Below are positions 42,801 to 54,249 of a stretch of 64,000 nucleotides of DNA, piece by piece. The position numbers were made by a program, and so were the translations under genes. Location: NCBI GenBank assembly GCA_963920765.1, contig OY987245.1, forward strand, positions 15,020,727-15,084,726. The letters are read 5' to 3'. Position 1 is the first letter of the stretch. Every line of letters starts with the position of its first letter. The notes under the pieces are model-generated. The model had not been told where the DNA came from, ran no database searches, and saw only the letters and a list, made by a program, of their open reading frames with translations. This DNA comes from Ulota crispa. Taxonomy: Eukaryota > Streptophyta > Bryopsida > Orthotrichales > Orthotrichaceae.

Positions 42801-45800
42801 TGCTCCAACAAAGCTCTGGTATATTGATCAAATCATCAATATAATGGTGGAGGTAAACGACCCGATTCCTGCAAAGCAAAATCCAGCGTCAAATCGAGCT
42901 TATTAGCAGAATCAACTGTTCAAATTTTGATCACCAGTCGAGGCCTTCTGCCTTGTAACTGAAACTAAAGCTCCAAAGCACAGTCCTTTTTTTGTGTTTG
43001 AACGCACATGCTTAGGCTCTTTGTAAGAATATGCATGATTTGCAGCTGTTCAACCTGGTTGTGGAGGGACTTGACGGATTGCAATAGATGGGTTTATGAT
43101 TAAATGAAGGTTCTGATTAAAATTCTGGGGCAGTCATATATATGAAAGCAATGTGCAGGATCCCCTGATGCTCGCATGGTTTGCCTTGTCAGGCTGGAAT
43201 CTACGTCAAAGTGGAGGTACTGCGGTCACTGGTTGTTGTAATCAGCAATACAGCCGATCTTCAAGGGTATGCTGTCCGGGCACTGTATCGAGCATTCCAC
43301 AATTGGAGTGGTCAGGTGTAGTGCGAATGCCTCTCACCACCGATGTTTCTCTTTAGATGTGGGAATACATAATACTATAACATGTTTTGTTATTCCATCC
43401 ATGCTGTTTGGTACAAAACACTATATTCGAAATCACAGACCTCTTATGTTCTGGTCACTTTTCTCAAATATCCAAGCTTAAATCATGGCTGCTTTACATA
43501 CAGACAGTGAGCAAGCAGTAAATGATTCTTTGGCTACGGAGGTGTTCCAATATTCTTGGAAATAACGCAAATCAGCACTTTCTTCCTGTTAACCCGATGT
43601 AATTTTTTTGCCTTTCGATTGTGTTTTCTATCCGCCTCAAACTTATCGAAGTGTGTTGATTGATTCTGACACCAGGAAAGTCTTGCTCAAGTTACAGTTT
43701 GGTGTATTGGCGAATATGGTGATATGCTAGTCGACAATTCTAATGAATTAGAAGGCGAGGATCCCCAAACTGTAAGCAGGACGCAGATACTATATCATTA
43801 TTATTGTAGCGATGCTTACTAATTTTTGTGAGATCCTAGAGATGCTGGAGAAAAAGCGCAGAGATACTGACTCCACAGCTCCTGTTCATGTCATAAATTG
43901 TCAAATATAACCTCTATAGTATGCCTACAATGAATGCCTTATTTTCTGTAGACATTTTTAAATTGATGGCTTGATTTAGTCTGGTTTATTGAATAGACTC
44001 AGTTTTTGCAGGTCACAGAATCAGATGCTGTGGATGTTGTTGAGAATGTCCTACACGATCCTAGAGTTAGTCCAACCACAATCGCATTTTGCCTTATAGC
44101 TCTGCTGAAAATGACGTCGCGTTTTCCTCAGTGCACAAAGTAAGACCTAAAATTTTTTGGTTCGAATAATTCTGCTATCTGCTATTATACTATTTGATTC
44201 TACACAGTAGTCTCTATTGCTTCGCCTTAGTACGGAATTAAAACTTATCATGGCGTTGTCGCAGGCGGATCCAAGTGCTGTTAGAGGAGTATTCTAGAAA
44301 TACAATCCTGGAATTGCAACAGCGATCCATTGAGTTTGGATCCATTCTTTCCAGACACTATAATCTCAGGTTGGACTTTCCTTCTATCATACATTCAAGA
44401 CGTTATTTATAAATCCCTATGAACAGGCCAAAATTACTGGAAATTGCTAATCTCCTCGTTGATTTTTTCCTGTGCCTAAGTCCAATTTTCCTTTTTTTTT
44501 GGTATTTCTCAGACGATCTCTCTTGGAGAGGATGCCAGTTCTGGATATGGCCTCTTACTCGGCAAGACATGCTGGGATCGACAGTAAGTACGAATGTCGT
44601 TCTGTAAGCCCTGTTGACGGAACGTTCGCAACAGATCCTGCATCGTCAGAGAAGACAACAAATCATCATATGGATTTCCTCACAATACAACCCGAGGATC
44701 ATCCCTCAGCTCTTTCGGCTTCAGCTGCAGATGTGCTGCTCAACATAATTGGTGGGAGTACAAGATCGTCATCAGCCTCGTCGTCCACTCCTGGTAATCG
44801 ATATCTATCTTTTCAACTTTCGATTGGCAGGCTTACACAACAGAGAAATTTACGGATGTGTCAGATGTTTACGTGTATGCATGCCTTTCCGACGATAACT
44901 TATTGTTCACAACTTCACATCCATGCCACTATTCTGACTGATTTTTGACGTTTTTTTGAGACAGTGCGGTATTCTGTAGGAGGTGCTAATTCACTGCTGG
45001 ATATCTTGGAAGCTGGAGAAAAAACTGAAGCTATCGCAGTTCCTCAAAATTCTGCATCTTCTCGAAGGCCTTCAATACTAGAGGAATTGCTATCGAATCC
45101 ACTGCCTGACCATCGCCTGTCTATCCTCGAATTGGAGTCTCAATGTGTACATGGGACACCCTTAGCGGACGACATCTCATTGACAAGCACTCGAACTTCT
45201 CTTGTTGAGTCAACACTACCTTCACGACGGAGTAGTGCCCCAGCATTCGAGATGCCGTTGACAAGCAGCCGATTTTCTTCTGTTGACCGTGAGCCTACGA
45301 CGTTACAGCACCGAGTTTACCCTGAGCCAACACTTGCTCAGCAGAAGAGGATGTCCCTGAGCGAAGCACAATTGCATAGTAGGCAAGGGAGCTATATTGA
45401 GCCTTCCATACCTCAGCAGCGTAAGAGTTTTCTATATAGTGCAGCGTTAAAGAGCAGCGGCATCCTTAGTGATGATACTTGGCCTACTACCGCCCAACAA
45501 CGAAAGATCAAGGAAGACTCTGCATTGAGGATTAGTCGACTCTCCTTTGAGTCTGAGACCAAACCAGCTCAGCTCCCCATGGACAAATTCCTTCAGGAAC
45601 GCAGCCGAGTCTCTGTTCATATGAACCAGTCAAAAGGCAACCGAGTTCCCGTTATCGATATTTGGCCGACGGCAGCCCAACAACGGGAGACTCAGGAAGA
45701 CTCCGCATTGAGAATCAACCGACTCTCTGTACATGCTGAGCCTGTACCAGCTCAGGTGCCTATTGATGAGTCAACCAGCCGTGTTTCTGTTCATGTTAAT

Positions 45801-46861
45801 CAATCAAGAGGCAGTGGAGGCCCTGTTGTCTACGTGTGGCCAAATCCAGCCCAACAACGGGAGATTCAGGAAAACTCTGCTTTGAAAATCAGTCGGCTCT
45901 CTTTTCATCCTGAGCCTACACCAGCTCAGATTCGCAGAAGTGACAAATTTCCTCCGGCGAGGAAACGAATTTCTTTTCATGATTCTCAGCCAGAAGTGTT
46001 CGCAGAGAAGAGGACTTCGCACGACGATTCTTTGAACGTCATTTCTATAGTGGCATTTCAAACGCAAGATTTGAAGGTGGACTTCGAGGTCACAAAATTC
46101 CCGGAATCGCCACAAACCACAGTCGTCAAGGCAGTCTTCAGCAACATGTCTACAGCGCCGTACACAGATTTCATCTTCCAAGCTGCGGTGCCTAAGGTAT
46201 CCTGAAGCAATCATTAATTTTCCCAGTTGTGAAGGCTTTGTGGCTTGAAATATTCTCTACGAGAAATGCAGTTACTGCGAATAATTTGGAAATATTTTCT
46301 GAAGATTAGGGTTGATAATCACAAACGTTCAGTTGGTTGCAGCTTATGTTTGTTTGCTTGGAATGATCATTTTTTTTCTCTCAACGCAAGCTTGTCATTT
46401 TCATTTGTTGAAATAGAGTCTTTGTTGTGGAGTTCAAATTTTCATGTGCTATGACTTATTTTCTGGTATTTATTAATTCTAGATTTGGTGCTCAATTGAC
46501 AGTATATGACCCTGAAGCTGGACCCAGCCAGCAGCTCTGTTATTCCTCAGAACAGCAATAGCAAAGTTTCACAGATTTTGACGGTAACCAACAGCATGCA
46601 TGGCCAGGTGCGTAGTAATATTCTTTCTGTTTGTGAAACGAGGACACCACAACGGTATTAGTGAACTATTTTTAGGACGTTGGAGGCATGGGCTTCAACC
46701 TAATATTCGTTGTCGTCCAATGATGCTATGATATGAAAAGTTCATAAAAAATATCTTCCTTGCAGAAACCCTTGATCATGAGATTAAAGATCACCTACAA
46801 AGTGAATGGGCAGCCTGTCCTAGAGCAAGGCCAAGTCAATAACTTTCCGCCAAATGTGTAA
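39826..46861 (+). CDS. AP-1 complex subunit gamma (gamma-adaptin) with an expanded hinge
   Basis: Large subunit of the clathrin adaptor AP-1, acting at the trans-Golgi network/early endosome. Exons: 39826-40136, 40426-40567, 40973-41146, 41299-41475, 41653-41807, 42069-42159, 42461-42624, 42798-42852, 43193-43315, 43676-43771, 44012-44139, 44265-44369, 44513-44793, 44965-46196, 46503-46607, 46766-46861. They join in frame to about 1144 residues. The trunk (1 to about 585) follows plant gamma-adaptin throughout, for example [31 protein letters not shown] and VWCIGEYGD. The ear (about 1026-1144) runs from [14 protein letters not shown] to [10 protein letters not shown]. The hinge is about 440 residues, roughly 260 more than usual plant proteins, and holds three 58-61-residue repeats. 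The start is the first in-frame ATG after a stop at 39751; an upstream leader exon joining at 39834 is an alternative. Confidence 0.93.
45480..45983 (+). repeat. Three in-frame repeats in the gamma-adaptin hinge
   Basis: Coding repeats start at 45480, 45663 and 45837 (61, 58 and about 49 residues). Each begins WP..AQQR, continues with E(D/N)SAL(R/K)I(S/N)RLS and P.PAQ, and ends with R(V/I)S(V/F)H. Weaker relatives precede them: [14 protein letters not shown] (about 45328-45370) and IPQQRKSF (about 45408-45432). Confidence 0.9.
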
Positions 46862-47597
46862 TTGTGGATACCTTTTTGTGCAAGAATTTTGGAAGAAAGA
46901 AGGCTTAGAGGTATGAACCATTCTGGTAAGTGATAAACCCCAGTAATATTCACTGATGGTTTGACTTTTCATGAATAGAATACATGAGAAAATTTTGATG
47001 ATTTGGTTATCTTGCTCGTTTTCTACGTATATCTAGCAACTGTCGTAATGGTACTCGAATTTTTAAAGCTTCCATTCTGTATTCTTTTTAAGCGTTGTGA
47101 CATATATTCATATGACTTCAATCTGTGAGAGAATTGACCAAGTCATTGGAATTTTTACAAGGCATGCCTACTGATTCAAGGAAATTGGTACATATAGGTT
47201 AAGTGCTTCCTGATTGAGGGGGATTAGTTAGCTATGCGTTTATCAACATACTGTTTGCAGGACATGGTTAAGTGATGATGCAAGCTTGTTACCAGGACAG
47301 ATAAATAAGCTGCTACAGTAGTGGATATGATACTGTCATGTCCGTTTTGCATTCATCCTTGGCTTCAAGTCTCCACAGTGTTCCCTTATATCTCTCCTGA
47401 CTCAGCAGAATTATGATAAATATCGTGTATCGTAGTTTTTAAAGTCGTGTTTCATTGAATTGCAATCCATTGAGGTCAGGCGTATTTGCCAAATAGAAGG
47501 CTGCGTAGTTAGTAAGTGTCTCTCTAGCTACTTTGTGTCAATATTTTCTAAGTGTCACTCTAGGCACTCTGTGGGCTCTACATTGTCAAGGACTTAC

Positions 47598-47838
47598 TTA
47601 ACCCCTGAAGGGCCCTTGGGCTCTAGAGATACGGTACCAAATATGGTCGCAACCAATATTCAGAAGTTTGAATTAGCTGGAAATTAAGTATTACAACCAT
47701 ACATATTAAAGGGTTGTATGATGGTGGGTGTATAATTTTTTTGGAAAGCCCTTAGAATTGCTCAAATACGTCTATACATATGGTCGTACATATGATTGTA
47801 CATATGATCGTAAAGGGCTTTTGGACCATTCAAGGGTT
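47598..47838. mobile_element. Element with TTAACCC ends downstream of gamma-adaptin
   Basis: TTAACCCCTGAAGGGCCC at the left pairs loosely with GGACCATTCAAGGGTTAA at the right. The interior shares 'ccaaatatggtcgcaacca' and 'aaagggttgtatga' with the inverse of 16769-17001. About 240 bp, non-coding. Confidence 0.65.
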
Positions 47839-49838
47839 AAAGCAAAAGCCACTTTGACTTTTTTGAAACTTTTCAGCATGGTTGTTGGAAGAAAAGATTT
47901 GCATGTGGATGTTTCTTACATACCCATGCAATCCCAAAAATTTGTCACCACTATTTTTTAATTAATTATTGTGTAAAACCGTGAATTTTATGTAAATTAA
48001 TTCACCATAAATAAGGTTTTGATTTTTAGGAACTAAAATTTGGTATGCTTGGTTGGGATTGCATACGAATCATGCAAGACAATAAAATGTCAATCATTTT
48101 CTATGTTATGCAAAGTTCTTTGAACGGCATAATAGGGTGTTTCCAATCTTTTTGTCCTATTATACATATCCAAAGCTTTTTCTTGAATCCTAATACAAGC
48201 ACCCAAGAAATGAGTGTAAAACATTGCAAAAAGGTACTAACTTTTCATGAGAATCCCAAAATTTGGAGGCCTTGCCAGGTCTAATACTCAAATGTGCCAT
48301 GAAACTTTTTCTTCTTAACCCCTAAGCATTGCAATGGATGTTTTCAAGACTGGGATTCTAGGAACAGCTCAGTCATCAAACCATATAATCTTTGCATTTG
48401 CACGGTGGATTTTCACAAAAATTATAAATTTGCACTTGTTGGGAAGTTGCCAAGAAAATTTTACGGTGAATTTTTCAGTTATGGTTTACATTGCAAGTTA
48501 TTCCATTTTATTTAGAATGCTCTCCCAAGCTTGTCTTTTGTTTGTGACGCTTCGGAGTTAACCCTTTAAGGTCCGTGCATTGAAATAGTGGATGTGCCTT
48601 TGGTCAACCCTAATTGTAACTTTCAAAATATCAATTTTTGGTACGTGGTTCAAACTAAGAAAATGAAGCTTGACAAGTTTTCTTTCAATTCCATTTAATT
48701 TTTTTGAAAAATGTCAAAAATTGAAAGAGTTGTTGCCATTGAAAGTTCCAAGTGCTAGAATCCAAATAACAGAATATGGTGTGTTTTTCATTCATATTTT
48801 CTACTCTTTAGTGCATTTCTAATTTAAACTACAAAACTCTCTTTCTCATTCTACCATTCATTTATGGTAGAAATTATAGATTTTTCTAATATATTCTAAT
48901 TGATATGATTTTATTTCCACATTTAGCTTTAAGAAATTACAATAATTGGAATTTTCTATAAGATTTGTTGAATAAAATATTATAAGTAGGAAACAAATGC
49001 AACTTCTAGCACAAAATATCAAAATTTTATACGTTAATTAAATATAAGGATAAATTTGGTTTCATAGTCAAGTTTGACTTTAAATTCTTTGTTGTGGTTG
49101 TCTTGGGTGTAAAAAATATTATAAGCAATTGAAGTTTTTTCACACTAATCTTTAACCCTTAAGCGCCTGTGAGCGCTTTCTCCTCCACTCATGAGGAAAG
49201 AGTAAACACAACTAGGTTGTAAAGAAAAATAAAGGAAAAAACTTAAAAGTGGGGTGAAATTATGTTTAGTTCAACTAGTGCCTTTCAAGCAATGAACAAA
49301 ACTTAAATTTTTTATGTCTAGAAGTTTTATAAGAAGTTGAAGTGTTTTTAGACAATTAGTAACTCAAACTTTCAAAGGAAAGAACTCAAAATACAAGAAA
49401 CATGCAAAAAATCAAAGATAGAGGGTCACACCTTCATTTCTATTTCCTTCATAAATCACGCTTTGTTCCCGAGCTCCATGGAAAGCTAAATCAAATCCAC
49501 ACTAAAAAAAACCTCACTTTATTTTGTTTTTATTTTTACTTTTATTTGCTTTTATTTTATTTTATTTTTACTTTTATTTGCTTTTATTTTATTTTTATTT
49601 TTTTACTAATTAATTCCTTAATTAAGGGCGGCTAAGTAAGCTTAGGCTTGTCCAATTAGCAATAGAATTCAAACCACAAGTCTCAAAGATCAAAGCATGG
49701 TAGCCTCTAGCCTTGGGCTTGCCGCGCTTGCTGGCTTCGTCGCCGCTACCCTCGCTGGCCGTCGCACGCGCATTTGTCCTTCTTTGCTGGTGCTGGTTTG
49801 TTCATGTCCAAATACACGTTTTGATCACCGCTTCTCGT

Positions 49839-49930
49839 AGGAGTGTGCTATTGAGGCTGCCAGTCCAACGAGTGGGGAAGGGCTCTTGGCCGTGGTCCAA
49901 GAGACCCGGGTTCAAATCCCAACGACTCCT
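49839..49930 (+). other. tRNA-like sequence, probably a SINE head rather than a working tRNA
   Basis: The 5' AGGAGT pairs with the 3' ACTCCT. An internal hairpin CTCTTGG-CCGTGGT-CCAAGAG has a 7-base loop with GTG in the anticodon position. A box B-like GGGTTCAAATCCC lies at the right distance before the 3' end, followed by TTTT. The loop lacks the universal U33 and the T-stem pairs poorly. A second, weaker version lies at about 50120-50200, also beginning with 'ggcagtccaacg'. Confidence 0.4.
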
Positions 49931-50209
49931 TTTGTTGCCGTCGCTCCTCGTCCATCCTCTTTTCCGTCGTTGACAGCTGGCTTGTCATCCGTTAGCACTG
50001 GTCTATTGTTAGTCCCTCGATTTTCGTCAGCAACTATCACTCATTGAAGGAATGTCGGTTTGAAAGTGTATAGATACACTATTGACATTTCCCCTTACAC
50101 AGCAGGTGCTGCGGTTGGAGCCGGCAGTCCAACGTGAGATTGAGGGCATTCAGGTCGGATCTGACAAGTGGTAGGATTGAGTCCCATGGCCGTCAGATTT
50201 TGCTAAAAT

Positions 50210-52187
50210 GCTTTTAAACTGTGGTTTATTGGATTTCTCCTATTAGTAATTGTGTTTTACCACCACTTTGAGTTATTGCCGACTAGTTGCTATGCCTTAC
50301 GGGCTTTAGAGAAAATGCTTATACGAGCTTAAAGGAGCATGCTTATAAAAGATATTGCTTTTATAAACTTAGAGAGAAAATGTTTTTGGACTAGGAATAC
50401 ACCAGAATGGTTTCTTTTCATAATACTACTAAACTCTCATGCTTGAACACTACTAAACTCTCATGCTTGAAGGTCAAAAGTTCTCCTTTACTCTTAACTT
50501 GTCTAATTCTAATGGAAATTTGTTAGAGGTTCTCCGTATTCTTATAACAACCAAAATCTAACTCTAATTCTGATAAAAATTTGCCAGAGGTTCCTTTAGG
50601 TTAGTAGAAATTTGAAACAAAACACACTCAAATAAACGGTTAGTAATAATCTTGCACTCAAGGTTAGTAGAAAAAAACCTCAACATTAGTTTAAAATGCA
50701 AGCAAAGACATATACAGGGACTCTAGGAGCTCTTGGCACGCAGTAGCGCCAGATCTTGGACAAGAGTTTCCTAGGATTAGTATTGACACCTCAAGACCTT
50801 AATTAACACTTATGGGTGTTAATTGCACCCACCAAGTGAAAGCATAACAAGCAAACAAGCAATTGACTTCAAAACACAAGGTTTGTAGTCTAGAAGGGAC
50901 CCCAAGTCCTTCTAGGAGCAAGACTCACCAAAAAGACCTCTACAAGCACTACATGGATACAAAAGTACAAAGAAAATTCAAAGCTTTGAAATTGCAAACT
51001 TAAAAAATGAAAACAATGGGTGAGAAAGAAAGAGGAGGGAGGTACTAAAAACTAACTCTTCCATTGATTTTTCATCCATCCATGGAGTGGTCCTTGACCT
51101 CCTACTTCATTTTCTTCTAATTCTTGAATTTATTAAAAATAATAATCTGGAGCTACAAGCTAACTTTTCACAAACAAATGGTGTCATTGGCTTAGAATGC
51201 CAAAATTAGTTGGTTTAGACACCAAAAACTTCTAATTCCAATAAATAGAACTTAAAAAACTTTAAAATGGTCAAAATATGGAAGGTAAAACTCCAAATTT
51301 TGGAATTTACTTTTTTCCAAAATTTTAACTTCACCAATTTCAGAAGGTTTGAAAAAGTATATAAACACTCTTCTCGCCAAATTTGGACTTCGGAGTCTCC
51401 TAGAATCGTGGTCAATGCAATTCCCGCCTGCGGAATTACTTAAACCATCCGTCGTCGCCCGTTGAAGTAGTTCCCGCGCTTGAAACACCTCCAAACTTGT
51501 TGAGGAGTCTTATTAATACAAAACAAAATATTTTAATTTTTTTGTGGGATTTTACTGCTAATTGGGAATTGTCTAAAAATATTCTGTTGTTAATTCGAGC
51601 AGTTGACTGTCTGGTGAGAGAAATCTGACAATCAAAACTTTCCGGAAATTTTTGTGCAACCTCCCATGGGATTCTACAAAATTTAAGCAAATTTCTATTT
51701 TTAATCCAACTTCCTTAAATTGTGAATGATTTAAAGTTGTCTCTATCCCTATCACACTATTTATAGATTTAACCTTTTAACTACTTTTAATTTACAAAAA
51801 ATGAGAAATAGGTAGTAAAAATTATAGAGGACATCCATGTACATGTATGTACATTTGACCATTTCTAATTTTAGCTTAAACTACTTTTTAGGTGTTTTTG
51901 ACGCTTTTTCCTATTAAAATGCAAAATTAAAATCAAAATGTGAGCTTTTCAACCAAAGTGCTAACCTTGAAGCTCACAGCGGCCTATTGACAATATACTG
52001 TTAATGGGGCCTACAAGTACATCTCATTTTTAAAAAAAAAATTGTACAGTGAAAACAACCATGGTTGGTCCCCATCAGCACAAAATATAGTCCTTTTTCA
52101 AATCTTGCGATCACTTTTTCTGGATGTAATTTTCTAAGTTGTGGTGGCCATTAAACCCCCTAGTTTCTCCTAAATCTAAAAATAATT
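50210..52187. other. Gene-free interior of the TTAAC-ended element
   Basis: AT-rich non-coding sequence. A duplicated 'actactaaactctcatgctt' occurs at 50425-50465. Small minus-strand open frames at 51215-51755 have no family resemblance and may be decayed retroelement leader sequence. Confidence 0.35.
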
Positions 52188-52989
52188 GGGCGCTCAGGAG
52201 TTAATGCTATTTGTACCTCTTGAAAGATTTCAAGTAGTTTGGTTTTTTTACCATTTTAACTTATTATTTTTTGAAAAAAAAATGATAGTAATTACAAATT
52301 TTCATGAAACAAATTGAAATTTCTTGCAGTGATATATCATCCATAGTTTCAAGCAACAAAATTATAAAATTATTGTTTGAACACACTTTAGAAGGCAAAA
52401 TTTAACTTAAACATGAAGTTTGACCATTTCAAAATGGATCAAGTCCTTTAGGGGTTAATATTTCCTTCTAATCTAGCTATTCTGAGGCACAATGCAATAG
52501 AATTGGTGTTTAAACTAGAAAACCAAGTCTAATGTGGTTCTAGTTTGTCACCGTGAGGATGCTTCTAGTATGGTTTTGAAAGAGGCCTAGCAGCAATGGC
52601 AAATGAGTTTTGCAATTTAGAGTTTGACCGGATAAAGATGTGCATAACATTCAATATGCTTGAAGAGAAGGCAGCCTTATTAGTGCTACTGAATGTTTTA
52701 TGTCACAACCTATGACTCTTGCTCCACAATTTTTGCAGGTTTGTTACCAAATTTGACAGAAGAAATGTCATGAAATTAGTAGTTTTTTGCATAAACAACT
52801 ACTGCAGAGCTACTTTTGTGAGCTCATACAAGCGCAAAAAATTATGAAATTCTACATAAGGAATTGCATTTGAAAGCTTTGAGACTCTATTTCAAAAGAA
52901 ATATTTACTTACATAGAGAAAAATCTAAATTAGCACACAATTTTGTTTTTTCCTATATAGTGTTTGAAATCTAGTACTACCACCTTTTG

Positions 52990-54240
52990 CACTAGCCAAG
53001 ACGTACTCTAAACTCTATCTTTTTCTATCTTCTATAAATTTTCTAATGGGTTTTTATCTAGAGTTGATTAGCCACTTCAACTTCTTCATGCCATGCCATG
53101 AGCTACTCTCCACAACTTTGACAAAATGCTACACGAAACTAAAGCGCCATCATCTATAAGTATAATGTCTTATGAATGATTGTGGAGAAAATAAAATCCA
53201 CTTAACGTGCCTTTGTAAATAAGATCAACTAAACCACTTGCACTTCTACTATGTGGAGGTATGCTCACTAAATTAAGTAGATTTATCAAAAGCTACTAAA
53301 AACACCTTAAACCAGCACTAAAATACATCTAGACTTAAAAATAGGTGCTAAACATTTAGAATAATACCTCTCATACACTTTTTGCCACACTCTAATTTGT
53401 CGAGAATTTCTTCCAACTTCAAAAGATGATTCATTGGTTCAAATAACTTTCTTCCAATCGCCCTCAATCTAGTTTCACAGTTTCTAGCAAATGCTAACCT
53501 ATCTGCTTTGTGCTTCTCATTGAGAAAAGTTTTTTTGGTGGAACACAATTTCTATAACCAAGGGTTTTCAAAGTGTTCCTTACAATACAACAACTAACAT
53601 GTGCAACATTTGCCATCTAATTTGTCATCTCTATGAATGACAAACAACAATTGTCATAAGTAGGCGTTCTAGGTGTTTCATTATGCACTTTGCAAGTTTT
53701 TGAGGCCCATACAATGACTTTGGTAAAATTACACTTTCTTGTTTCTTAAAACTTTGTAGAACACCGTAAACAATTGAAAGAAACATCTCTAATTCTCTTG
53801 TTATTTGCACACCTCTCATTTCACCTCTATGCATTCCAACCACTATTCCTTTCTCAGCATTTGTCAATGCTCTAAGGTAGGAACACCCATAAGCGTTAGT
53901 GTCCCCATAACCATCATCTCTAAAATCTTGGAAAATCTGTGGAAATAAATAGATGTAATTACAAGTATGTACAACATGTGAAGACGAAACCTTAGTGTTG
54001 GTTATGGGTGCAATGGCATTTTGCTCTTCAAGAATTCACAACATATTCTCACAATATCCAAATAATACATTTGAAAGTGCAAACTCATTTTTTTCTGTAT
54101 CTAATAGGATCCTATAATTTGCTAAATGTTTATTAATAGTCATCATGTTCAAAACCCTCAAAATAACGCTCACAGGTGTTCCTACCTTAGTCTTCACTTT
54201 TCTCAACAAATAATGCTACTCAACCTATCCGCAACACCAA
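52990..54240 (-). pseudogene. Tc1/mariner-type transposase, heavily degraded and split by a MITE
   Basis: Minus-strand fragments follow the order of a Tc1/mariner transposase. An N-terminal helix-turn-helix (53867-53631: EKGIVVGMHRG...ITREL) comes first. A second helix-turn-helix region with VRNTLKTLGYRNCVP (about 53600-53540) follows, then LNEKHKADRLAFARN (about 53525-53480). A DWKKVI.T.ESSFEVG stretch (about 53450-53410) matches the first catalytic Asp motif, but Trp has become a stop and Asp reads Asn. Further on come a DDGA.V-like second Asp motif (about 53145) and a NPLENL motif of the third catalytic site (about 53060-53040). Several stops and frameshifts show it is long dead. A 313-bp MITE interrupts the N-terminal part. 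Confidence 0.75.
53875..54187. mobile_element. MITE with AGGTAGGAACACC ends inside the mariner remains
   Basis: AGGTAGGAACACC is perfectly inverted as GGTGTTCCTACCT, and TA flanks both ends (53873-53874 and 54188-54189). Removing the element and one TA rejoins the transposase remains in a continuous frame (reading KVKTRALTNAEKG on the minus strand), which fixes TA as the target duplication. Confidence 0.88.
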
Positions 54241-54249
54241 AAAACTTGT

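Larger units (their letters stand above)
48556..52457. mobile_element. Probable concentric pair of TTAAC-ended elements
   Basis: The outer ends TTAACCCTTTAAGG (about 48559) and CCTTTAGGGGTTAA (about 52444-52457) are inverted repeats. The inner ends TTAACCCTTAAGCGCC (about 49155) and GGGCGCTCAGGAGTTAA (about 52188-52204) are another pair. This suggests a 3.05-kb element inserted in a smaller, older one of the same terminal family. No transposase was found inside. Confidence 0.4.

Noticed and set aside
45804-46214. 136-codon minus-strand open frame
   Set aside because: It is the shadow of the gamma-adaptin exon that encodes the hinge repeats and the start of the ear.
49839-49930. Functional tRNA-His(GTG) gene
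   Set aside because: The anticodon loop lacks U33, the T-stem has only about three pairs, and the length of 92 is wrong for tRNA-His; a SINE head is more likely.
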